The notes under the pieces were generated by a model. The model was not told the DNA's origin, made no database searches, and saw only the letters and a program-made list of their open reading frames with translations. Below, one piece after another: positions 1 to 4,887 of a stretch of 5,353 nt of DNA. The stretch spans positions 1 to 5,353 of the forward strand of contig JAJDBI010000091.1 of assembly GCA_029261435.1 (NCBI GenBank). The letters are read 5' to 3'. How positions within the stretch are numbered: position 1 is the first letter of the stretch; each line of letters opens with the position of its first letter. This DNA is from Nitrospinaceae bacterium. Lineage in GTDB: Bacteria; Nitrospinota; Nitrospinia; Nitrospinales; VA-1. The position numbers were made by a program, and so were the translations under genes.

Positions 1-171
1 ACCAAAGCGGAAGAAGGCAAAGTCCTCACCAATGGTGGACGGGTATTAGGCGTCACTGCTACCGGACCGGACACCCCCACTGCAATACAAAAAGCCTACG
101 AAGCGGTTGATAAAATTCAATGGGATGGAATTCACTTTCGCAAGGATATTGGGCACCGGGTCAGCAATTGA
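1..171 (+). CDS. purD: Phosphoribosylamine--glycine ligase (GAR synthetase), C-terminal 56 codons
   Basis: This is the 3' end of a purD gene; the start lies outside the window. PurD joins glycine to 5-phosphoribosylamine using ATP, the second step of de novo purine synthesis, in the cytosol. Frame 1 is open from base 1 to a TGA at 169-171. The peptide has the family's C-terminal signature: GGRVLGVTATG, then a helix with AYEAVDKIQWDG, then HFRKDIGHR close to the end, matching the usual GGRVLGVTA...A...AY..VD.I...G...R.DIG.R pattern. The ending a few residues after the RKDIG motif is normal for the family, so the 3' end looks intact. It converges on the minus-strand operon that ends at 299. Confidence 0.93.
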   Translation, partial: TKAEEGKVLTNGGRVLGVTATGPDTPTAIQKAYEAVDKIQWDGIHFRKDIGHRVSN

Positions 172-217
172 GTCAGAAGTTTTATAAATATGAGTATTGA
201 GAGGGGAAACCCGGCGA

Positions 218-258
218 CCCGGTTCTCGTAAGCTGAAGAGGCTTTTTAGAAAACCGGG
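218..258 (+). other. Possible stem-loop in the purD 3' region
   Basis: CCCGGTT at 218-224 is the exact reverse complement of AACCGGG at 252-258. Inside it, AAGC at 230-233 can pair with GCTT at 241-244, which is followed by more T residues. It could be a weak purD terminator or 3' mRNA structure, but the inner stem is only 4 bp and no clean T-run follows the outer stem. It shares bases 256-258 with the minus-strand hairpin at 256-295, so only one of the two can form on a given transcript. Confidence 0.25.
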
Positions 259-295
259 GAACTCCAAAGCCCTGAAGTTTATCGTCGGGCTCCCC
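256..295 (-). terminator. Candidate terminator hairpin of the five-gene minus-strand operon
   Basis: Four bases past the stop codon at 299-301, the minus strand can fold. GGGGA with GCCC (291-295 and 287-290 on the complement) pairs with GGGC (269-272) and TCCCC (256-260), giving a 9-bp stem with one-sided bulge bases and a 14-base loop. The minus strand then continues GGTTTTCT, a short T-rich tract. Position just after the last gene of the operon supports a terminator role. The bulge of about eight bases and the short T tract weaken it. Confidence 0.4.
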
Positions 296-298
296 AAA

Positions 299-616
299 TT
301 ATTTCTCAGGACTATTTGTTTTTTTCAACTTTTTCTTCTTCAGGTATAATTCCTTCTGACATTCGTGCGAACAATATTTAGTTTGTGGGTGACGAGGATG
401 GAATTCTCGGCTGCATACGATACAAACTTTATTGTAAAACTTTGTCTCGTGACATATTTCTTTTGGCGGCTCCCTTAATGTCTTTATAAATGAAGCTGCC
501 TTTTTTGTGGATTTTTGTTCGAGGAAACTTTTAGCCTCTTTTGAAAGAGTTTCATTTCCCCGTAATACCTTTTTCAACTTTCCTTTTTTATCAAATATTT
601 TGCATTCATAAGCCAT
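299..616 (-). CDS. Small zinc-finger protein, function unknown
   Basis: This encodes a 105-residue protein with no signal peptide or membrane segment. The C-terminal part has a likely zinc site, C65-x2-C68-x13-C82-x3-C86, within a CIVCSREF...YCSHEC context. This looks like the short treble-clef or FCS-like fingers seen in many small bacterial proteins. The finger is followed by a very basic tail, KKKKLKK. The first 55 residues are Lys-rich and probably helical. The basic tail and finger suggest nucleic-acid or protein binding, but no specific role can be assigned. The ATG at 614-616 has AAAGG nine bases upstream. It is the last gene of the minus-strand run, 42 bases after its neighbour, which is the widest gap in the run, so membership in the operon is probable rather than certain. 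Confidence 0.7.
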   Translation of the reverse strand: MAYECKIFDKKGKLKKVLRGNETLSKEAKSFLEQKSTKKAASFIKTLREPPKEICHETKFYNKVCIVCSREFHPRHPQTKYCSHECQKELYLKKKKLKKTNSPEK

Positions 617-658
617 AGCCCCAAACCTTTCAAAAGGCGAATCAGGGCGGTCTTTTTA

Positions 659-1171
659 TCAATTACGTTTTAACTGATAGATGTCCCAACTCGAATATTT
701 ATCAAACTTTGCATGAACCTTAGAATTGAACTGAAAAGCTTTGATCCGGCAAACAGTCCTGTTTTCAGGGTCTGAAATTGTCTGAACCATATGAGGTCGC
801 AGCTTTATATAGATATCCTTTTCCCTTGTGATGAATTCAAGAACCATTTCTATAAACTTTCCGTTTTTTGTGAAGGTATTCCCAATAAATGACACTTTGG
901 CACCCCTGCTTAGAGTGAGACTGATTCTGTTTTTTTGGATGTTTAAAGTTTTACTATTCATAGGGTCTGGTTCGTCAGAGATCCAGACTCCCTCAACCAT
1001 ATTTGGACAGCCAGCCCATTCTTTATCATTCCAGTCCAAAGCAAATGCAGGAAGAATGACTGCGAAAAGCAGAAAAACCAAAGTGCAGGTGATGGTCATT
1101 GCAAGCCGCCCTATTACTCTACGGAGTTGAATAAAATCCCGACCTTTATAAAAATATTTTTGAGATGTCAT
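659..1171 (-). CDS. Exported protein of unknown function with N-terminal signal sequence
   Basis: The product has 170 residues and belongs to no family I recognise. A hydrophobic segment at about residues 24-41 ends in A42-F43-A44, a good signal peptidase I site, so the mature protein of about 126 residues should be periplasmic. The stretch before the hydrophobic core is basic but long (23 residues). M25 is an alternative start, but the ATG at 1169-1171 has AGAGGG about five bases upstream and is preferred. The mature part begins with a GC-P-NMVEGVWISD segment and then alternating polar and hydrophobic stretches typical of a small beta-rich or lipocalin-like fold. C55 and C141 are the only cysteines predicted in the mature protein and could form a disulfide. 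It starts nine bases after the CbiX-family stop, so co-transcription is very likely. Confidence 0.75.
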   Translation of the reverse strand: MTSQKYFYKGRDFIQLRRVIGRLAMTITCTLVFLLFAVILPAFALDWNDKEWAGCPNMVEGVWISDEPDPMNSKTLNIQKNRISLTLSRGAKVSFIGNTFTKNGKFIEMVLEFITREKDIYIKLRPHMVQTISDPENRTVCRIKAFQFNSKVHAKFDKYSSWDIYQLKRN

Positions 1172-1180
1172 GGTAACCCT

Positions 1181-1714
1181 CTAATTTATATTTGCCGTCG
1201 GCATGGGCTGAAAGCTTTTGATATGATCGGTTAAGAACAAGGCGAATGAATCCATACCGAAAGGCCAGGCATATTGAAAATCAATATTCGGGTGTTTTTC
1301 TCTCAAGCCTTTTAGTTCTTCAGGTATTTCAACTTCAGAGTGAGAACCTCCACGGGTAATCATGGTTGTAATTATTATTATTTTTGAAATACCTTCCTGT
1401 GACAGTTCATCCACGGCTGTCTCAATGGACGGGTGGCAGAATTCGTTATAGGCAGTTTTCAATATATACCCGTCCAGATTCGGTTCCATATAAGAAGCCA
1501 GGTTTTCGAGTCCGGCCTGATAAGGGTCAGATTCTGGAGTTCGTTTCCAGTTTCGAATGGTGGATTCCAACTCTTTTTCCTGATTGGTTATTGCCGCACC
1601 TGACCGAATCCTTTGTTTGTGAACCTTCATGAAACTTTCGACTACTTGTTGCGGGATGTCTTTGGGAAGCCCGCCATGTCCTACCAGAATTACTGCCTGC
1701 TTAATGTTGTTCAT
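1181..1714 (-). CDS. Sirohydrochlorin chelatase, CbiX/SirB family
   Basis: This is a 177-residue cytosolic protein of the class II chelatase superfamily. CbiX inserts Co2+ into sirohydrochlorin for anaerobic B12 synthesis; SirB inserts Fe2+ for siroheme. Seen here: the N-terminal strand-loop VILVGHGG with H13, the usual catalytic histidine; a central helix with CHPSIETAVDEL around 93-104; the strand KIIIITTMI at 111-119; and GGSHSEVEIPEEL at 122-134, which matches the family's second metal-site motif (G.H...DIP) and places H125. The C-terminal region FQYAWPFGMD is also family-like. The length fits a full-length form with two half-domains, with about 30 extra charged residues (about 28-62) between the first motif and the core. 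The ATG at 1712-1714 has AAGGAA about eight bases upstream. Its neighbour, a cobalamin-binding regulator 11 bases upstream, favours cobalt and B12 metabolism, but sequence alone does not separate Co from Fe chelatase. Confidence 0.82.
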   Translation of the reverse strand: MNNIKQAVILVGHGGLPKDIPQQVVESFMKVHKQRIRSGAAITNQEKELESTIRNWKRTPESDPYQAGLENLASYMEPNLDGYILKTAYNEFCHPSIETAVDELSQEGISKIIIITTMITRGGSHSEVEIPEELKGLREKHPNIDFQYAWPFGMDSFALFLTDHIKSFQPMPTANIN

Positions 1715-1725
1715 TTTTTTATTCC

Positions 1726-2673
1726 TTAAGTAACGCTGAGGGTGCTTTCAAAATCCCCCAACCAGTCATTAAATTTTGTAAAATCATCTACCTTAAGCAC
1801 TCCGGGTAAACTTTCTGGAGTGCCTCTACCTCCTGCAACAATTTTAATTTTCCTGCCCAGTTGTTTCCTGATTTGGAGAAGACCATCTTCCGGATCATCC
1901 TGTTTTTCACCGCTGGATATGCTGATGCAGAGAAGTTCAGCATTATTTTTATCGGCTGCTGCAATGATGTCTTCAAGTGGTGTATTCAGTCCCAGATAAA
2001 TGATTTTTGCGTTTGAAAGGCTTGTCACCACTGTGGACATGAGCAACCCCAAGCTATGAGTTTCTCCTGGCAGAGTTGCCATAAGTGCGGTCCAGCCTTC
2101 TTTCCTGCTATTGAGCTGTCGCCATTTGCTGGTCAGAAAACTGCTCAGGCATTCGGTTGCAAAATGTTCGTGAGGAATGGTCAACTCGCCCGTCTCCCAT
2201 CCTGTTCCAACCCTTTCAATTAAAGGAGCCGCACCGTCAATGATGAACTTTAAAGGTCCGACTTTATTCCATTGCTGATGAAAACCCTGAAGAAGACTGT
2301 CATCATCGTACATATGGATTCCCTTAACCCAACGTTCAATCAGCATTTCGTTTGAGGAAACCTCAGCCTCTTCAGTAGAGGTAGAACTTGAATTAGGTTC
2401 GATAAAAGGTTTCAAACCCATCAGGCCCTGCAATTCCTCAAGAGTTCCAGAGACCACCTTGCTGGCCCGATATCCCGATTCAAGTGCCATGGCTATAGCT
2501 CTGAGCCTGGGAACATCTTCTTTGGGATATCGACGGTGGCCGGAAGGTAATCGCTGAGAGCGAGGAGTGCCATAACGCTTTTCCCACACTCTCAGCGTAT
2601 GCGTGGTTATTCCGGTCAGCCGTGCCAGTTCACCTATCGAAATCAGATTTTCCATTTTGTCAGCTTGGGTCAT
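1726..2673 (-). CDS. MerR-family transcriptional regulator with cobalamin-binding domain (CarH/LitR type)
   Basis: This is a 315-residue one-component regulator when counted from the ATG at 2671-2673. Residues about 10-80 form a MerR winged helix-turn-helix: ISIGELARLTGITTHTLR, then VWEKRYG and GHRRY. A Ser/Thr/Glu-rich linker lies near 92-108. Residues about 108-190 match the four-helix cap of B12 sensors and carry the Wx9EH signature: W159, then E169-H170. Residues about 193-310 are a Rossmann-like B12-binding domain with E204-T-H206-S-L-G209, in which H206 is the expected lower cobalt ligand, and a late VAGG motif. In CarH, adenosylcobalamin drives tetramer formation and repression, and light breaks the Co-C bond and releases DNA. 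Start choice: GAGGA lies 11 bases before the chosen ATG, while a TTG at 2701-2703 has no ribosome site; ATG at 2653-2655 is also possible. Probable autoregulation is discussed at the operator entry. Confidence 0.87.
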   Translation of the reverse strand: MTQADKMENLISIGELARLTGITTHTLRVWEKRYGTPRSQRLPSGHRRYPKEDVPRLRAIAMALESGYRASKVVSGTLEELQGLMGLKPFIEPNSSSTSTEEAEVSSNEMLIERWVKGIHMYDDDSLLQGFHQQWNKVGPLKFIIDGAAPLIERVGTGWETGELTIPHEHFATECLSSFLTSKWRQLNSRKEGWTALMATLPGETHSLGLLMSTVVTSLSNAKIIYLGLNTPLEDIIAAADKNNAELLCISISSGEKQDDPEDGLLQIRKQLGRKIKIVAGGRGTPESLPGVLKVDDFTKFNDWLGDFESTLSVT

Positions 2674-2693
2674 AGAAATTGTTGTCCTCAGTT
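2674..2693 (-). promoter_or_regulatory. Ribosome binding site deciding the start of the MerR/B12 regulator
   Basis: On the minus strand GAGGA (complement of 2685-2689) lies 11 bases before the ATG at 2671-2673. This spacing is slightly long. No comparable sequence precedes the upstream in-frame TTG at 2701-2703 or the downstream ATG at 2653-2655, so this site favours the middle start. Confidence 0.5.
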
Positions 2694-2709
2694 TTTTTTG
2701 CAATGATGA

Positions 2710-3411
2710 TTAAACATTATCATTAGCCGCGTCCCCTTTGACTTTGGCAATGTCATCACTTTCGACATGGTTAATGATATTTAATCCGCCCGAAGTTCTC
2801 TCAACCAGAAAACTGTGACCGGAAATTGAAAGGCGAAACTGGTTGCCCACCTTGATTTCATACTCATTCAGTAATTTTTGTTCCACGCGGGTCAACCCAA
2901 CAAAAAGGCTGCCTTTGCCTTCAAACATATGTTTTACGATTTTTGAATTGGTGGTGGGTCCAAATACCCACTCAACCGGGAGTTGATTATGGTCATGTCC
3001 GACATGAGAAAGCACTTGTCCTGAAACTTTATTGATTTTTGAAATATTTCTTATGGGTACGATGTCTTCTGTTGCCGCAAATTTTATCAGTGAAGCATCG
3101 GTGATTTTCAGGCCGCTCGAAACTCGCTCGAAAGTCACTTCAACATTTCGAATGGAGGTATTAAATTTGTTTCCAACTTTAATGCCATAGTGGTCAAACT
3201 TTTTCTGCTCGAATGAATTCATACCGATGGTTCCAGTAGGTTTGTTGGAGTTAAGATCTCTTTCAACTTTGGCATTCAACTTTTTAGAGAACTCCCAATT
3301 AAAAGGAGCGGTGGAGTGATCGTGGTCAGAATGCGCCAGAGCGGTGCCTGATGCCAAAAGGGTCATTACTGTGATTGCCAGAGCTTTGAAGATGGTTTCT
3401 TTTGTTTTCAT
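2710..3411 (-). CDS. Periplasmic His-rich protein made of two tandem copies of one domain
   Basis: The product has 233 residues and no family is recognised. A Sec signal peptide occupies residues 1-26 (MKTKETIFKA, hydrophobic core, SGTALA then cleavage), so the mature protein begins H27-S-D-H30-D-H32 in the periplasm. The mature chain is an internal duplication. Residues 27-104 align without gaps to 136-213 at a constant offset of 109, with about 29 of 78 identical by eye. Each copy begins with HxxHDH, then P-x2-W-x-F, EQK, Y-x-IKVGN-x-F and ER-x-S-x-GL-x-I. The two HxxHDH motifs are plausible Zn, Co, Ni or Cu ligands. The ATG at 3409-3411 is chosen because GGAGG sits seven bases upstream and the signal peptide then starts correctly; an ORF extension to 3498 crosses the promoter. 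It is the first gene of the operon, 36 bases before the regulator. A metal-binding or chaperone role is inference. Confidence 0.8.
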   Translation of the reverse strand: MKTKETIFKALAITVMTLLASGTALAHSDHDHSTAPFNWEFSKKLNAKVERDLNSNKPTGTIGMNSFEQKKFDHYGIKVGNKFNTSIRNVEVTFERVSSGLKITDASLIKFAATEDIVPIRNISKINKVSGQVLSHVGHDHNQLPVEWVFGPTTNSKIVKHMFEGKGSLFVGLTRVEQKLLNEYEIKVGNQFRLSISGHSFLVERTSGGLNIINHVESDDIAKVKGDAANDNV

Positions 3412-3466
3412 GGTTTGGCCTCCAAATGTAGAATTATAATTAAAAGTTATAACCTTGTATAAGTTT

Positions 3467-3495
3467 AATATTAGACAATATATTAGATATGTCAA
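3467..3495 (-). promoter_or_regulatory. Probable sigma70-type promoter of the five-gene operon
   Basis: On the minus strand a perfect -35 TTGACA (complement of 3490-3495) is followed, after 17 bases, by AATATT (3467-3472), a 4/6 match to the -10 consensus. This predicts a 5' leader of roughly 50 bases before the ATG at 3411. A copy of TTGTCTAA (complement of 3471-3478) lies across the spacer end and the -10, where a bound repressor would block RNA polymerase. Confidence 0.55.
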
Positions 3496-3535
3496 CAATT
3501 ATTTAGACAATTATTGAATATTTGTCTAAATAATT
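3471..3535. promoter_or_regulatory. Putative operator cluster: TTAGACAA repeats and a 14-bp inverted repeat
   Basis: TTAGACAA occurs at 3471-3478 and 3503-3510, and its reverse complement TTGTCTAA at 3522-3529. The last two are cores of a perfect 14-bp inverted repeat, AATTATTTAGACAA at 3497-3510 and TTGTCTAAATAATT at 3522-3535, separated by 11 bases. The two same-direction copies start 32 bases apart, close to three helical turns, and flank the -35 element. ACAATTATT is also repeated directly at 3495-3503 and 3507-3515. The regulator gene is second in the operon that this region drives, so the cluster is a strong candidate for its own binding site. CarH-type repressors are known to bind repeated sites over their own promoters. 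That this protein binds here is inference. Confidence 0.55.
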
Positions 3536-3745
3536 CGGTAAACAGTTGAAATATAATGATAAATTTTTAGAAATTATTTTTAATAACTGATCATTCACTA
3601 TAGGTATTAGGTCAGTTCAGCGATCATTTCCTGGGTGTTTATAGAAGAATCCATAAAACTATCGGAGGTTTGTAGGTTTCGGGGCTCCAGTCAGTTAATA
3701 AAATTAGTGCTGGCTCCCGGTTGAGCGGATTGATAGCATTCCTCC
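3536..3745 (+). other. AT-rich intergenic stretch and structured leader upstream of the DUF523 gene
   Basis: This is the rest of the 334-base intergenic region at 3412-3745; I see no gene in it. The first part (to about 3600) is very AT-rich. It contains TATAAT at 3552-3557 without a well-placed -35, so the plus-strand promoter cannot be fixed. The second part can fold: GGG 3682-3684 and CCAG 3687-3690 pair with CTGG 3710-3713 and CCC 3716-3718, with a smaller TAAT/ATTA stem inside the loop. GGAGG at 3664-3668 could also pair with CCTCC at 3741-3745, which directly abuts the ATG. No known riboswitch consensus was recognised. Confidence 0.4.
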
Positions 3746-4249
3746 ATGAGCTCTATTACCAATAAACTCAAAATTGGAGTCAGCAGTTGTCTGTTGGGCG
3801 AACGGGTTCGATACAGTGGCGGACATAAGCGCAACCAGACCGTGATCGACCTCTTAGGCGATCAGTTCGAAGCAGTTCCGGTTTGCCCTGAAGTGGAAAT
3901 GGGAATGGGTGTCCCAAGAGAACCGGTTCATATTGTGAAGGGGAACGAACGTTTTGTGGGTGTCGGGTCTGGCAAAGACTGGACAGAAGCCATGCATAGC
4001 TTCAACGCCGAAAAGCTGGAAGAATTAACGCGATTGAATGTAAGCGGATTTATTTTTAAAACCCGTTCCCCCTCCTGCGGAATACAGGATGTTTTTATCC
4101 ACCAGGAAACAAACGAAACAACCTCCGGCCTGTTTGCTCGGGCCTTCATGAAACACTTCCCCCACATCCCTGTTATGGATGAAGAACAATTACAGGATAA
4201 AAAAGCCAGAGAAAACTTTATCGCACGGATACGCTGTGAAGAAGTGTGA
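3746..4249 (+). CDS. DUF523 family protein, TudS-like putative Fe-S desulfidase
   Basis: This is a 167-residue cytosolic protein with the full set of DUF523 motifs. They are KIGVSSCLLGERVRY with GGHKR (9-29), VCPEVEMGMGVPREPV (46-61), FKTRSPSCG (104-112), SGLFARAF (127-134) and a late FPHIPV...L.D..ARENFI. The three cysteines C15, C47 and C111 are those that hold a [4Fe-4S] cluster in TudS, the characterised member, which removes sulfur from 2-thiouracil. Desulfuration of a thiolated base is therefore plausible, but the true substrate is unknown. It is a stand-alone domain here; in E. coli YbgA, DUF523 is fused to DUF1722 and encoded next to photolyase. The start is the only usable one, since an in-frame TAG lies 12 bases upstream. 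It has no Shine-Dalgarno; CCTCC, the reverse sense, touches the ATG. It is transcribed divergently from the B12-regulator operon and could share control with it, though the operator cluster lies over 200 bases away. Confidence 0.85.
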   Translation: MSSITNKLKIGVSSCLLGERVRYSGGHKRNQTVIDLLGDQFEAVPVCPEVEMGMGVPREPVHIVKGNERFVGVGSGKDWTEAMHSFNAEKLEELTRLNVSGFIFKTRSPSCGIQDVFIHQETNETTSGLFARAFMKHFPHIPVMDEEQLQDKKARENFIARIRCEEV

Positions 4250-4345
4250 GTGAACTATAGTGAAGGGAGAAGTATTTGGGCAACGGCTTAATTCAGCCGA
4301 GAACATGGTCGTTGGGCCATTGCTATCTGGCCCTGCGCCGAGCAG
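4250..4345. other. Convergent intergenic region with two short hairpins
   Basis: This lies between the ends of the DUF523 gene (+) and the zinc-ribbon membrane protein gene (-). CGGCT 4284-4288 pairs with AGCCG 4295-4299 over a six-base loop. GGGCCA 4314-4319 pairs with TGGCCC 4328-4333 over an eight-base loop. Either could help end transcription from one or both sides, but neither is followed by a T-run on either strand. Confidence 0.3.
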
Positions 4346-4729
4346 TCAGTCTAGCTGGGGTTCTTTTTCATCGACTTCGACACCTTCCATTTGTTTGTCG
4401 AAGAGTCTGTGGGCGAGATACCAGCATCCCCATGAGACGACAACAATGGTGCCAATGCCAATACTTCCCCATAGCATAACGTTGCCGGAAGAAGACATGC
4501 CGCGCAAAAACAAAAATGCTCCGAGTGGCAGGGCCATCACGAATCCAAAACATGAAAGCAACATGGAGCTGCGGGCATAATATTTTGGCCGCACATCGAT
4601 ATTGAGTTCCGGGAGATATTTTTTATTCTCAGGCAAAGCGGCATCAAGAAGTTCAATCTCGCCAGGACATTTCGGGCAATATTGTCCACCCCAGAACGCG
4701 TTTTTACACTCCAAACAAAACTTTACCAT
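4346..4729 (-). CDS. Small membrane protein with N-terminal zinc ribbon and two TM helices
   Basis: The product has 127 residues. It begins with a compact zinc ribbon, C5-x2-C8-x9-C18-x2-C21, followed by an acidic linker to about residue 50. Two hydrophobic segments follow: about 54-76 (SSMLLSCFGFVMALPLGAFL and onward) and about 85-107 (GNVMLWGSIGIGTIVVVSWG and onward). The tail is acidic and short. The zinc ribbon and the tail should lie on the same face of the inner membrane, probably cytoplasmic. No family is assigned; similar zinc-ribbon plus TM proteins are common and usually uncharacterised. The ATG at 4727-4729 has AGGA five bases upstream. It is transcribed alone, divergently from the peptidase gene at 4888 and convergently with the DUF523 gene. 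Confidence 0.75.
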   Translation of the reverse strand: MVKFCLECKNAFWGGQYCPKCPGEIELLDAALPENKKYLPELNIDVRPKYYARSSMLLSCFGFVMALPLGAFLFLRGMSSSGNVMLWGSIGIGTIVVVSWGCWYLAHRLFDKQMEGVEVDEKEPQLD

Positions 4730-4767
4730 CAGATTCCTGTCGTTTTTTGGTTGGCCTTAAGCTTACC

Positions 4768-4781
4768 TCAATTATAATTGA
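4768..4781. promoter_or_regulatory. 14-bp perfect palindrome containing TATAAT on both strands
   Basis: TCAATTATAATTGA is its own reverse complement and lies between two divergent genes (starts at 4729 and 4888). Both strands read TATAAT within it. On the plus strand TTGGCC at 4751-4756 lies 16 bases before the TATAAT at 4773-4778 and could act as a poor -35. No matching -35 is clear on the minus strand. It may be a promoter element, a regulator site, or chance in AT-rich DNA. Confidence 0.3.
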
Positions 4782-4887
4782 TTCACAAGTGGAGCACCTC
4801 TACGGTTAATGAGCTTGTTCAAACTTAAAAATTTATTGCCCGTCAAAGATAGTTATTATCATGGCTGGTTGAGAGGATAGAAACACT

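Noticed and set aside
46..297. Minus-strand open frame of 83 codons over the purD end
   Set aside because: It is antisense to the clear purD C-terminus, has no recognisable motif, and its tail part covers the hairpin region.
828..1130. Plus-strand open frame opposite the exported protein gene
   Set aside because: It is antisense to a gene with signal peptide and ribosome site; its own product shows no domain.
2674..2703. TTG start for the MerR/B12 regulator
   Set aside because: It has no ribosome binding site. The ATG at 2673 is preceded by GAGGA and still leaves the whole MerR domain intact.
3412..3498. N-terminal extension of the His-rich protein to an ATG at 3498
   Set aside because: The extension runs through the promoter and operator sequences and would bury the signal peptide. 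The ATG at 3411 has an ideal GGAGG.
3676..3722. Known riboswitch or intrinsic terminator upstream of the DUF523 gene
   Set aside because: The fold does not match any riboswitch consensus I know, including the cobalamin type, and no T-run follows the stem.
3728..3738. GGAGGAATG on the minus strand near 3737-3745 as start of an 11-codon peptide
   Set aside because: The spacing between the purine run and the ATG is far too short, and the frame ends after 11 codons.
4260..4580. Plus-strand open frames opposite the zinc-ribbon membrane protein
   Set aside because: They are low-complexity shadows of a minus-strand gene with a four-cysteine ribbon and two clear TM helices.
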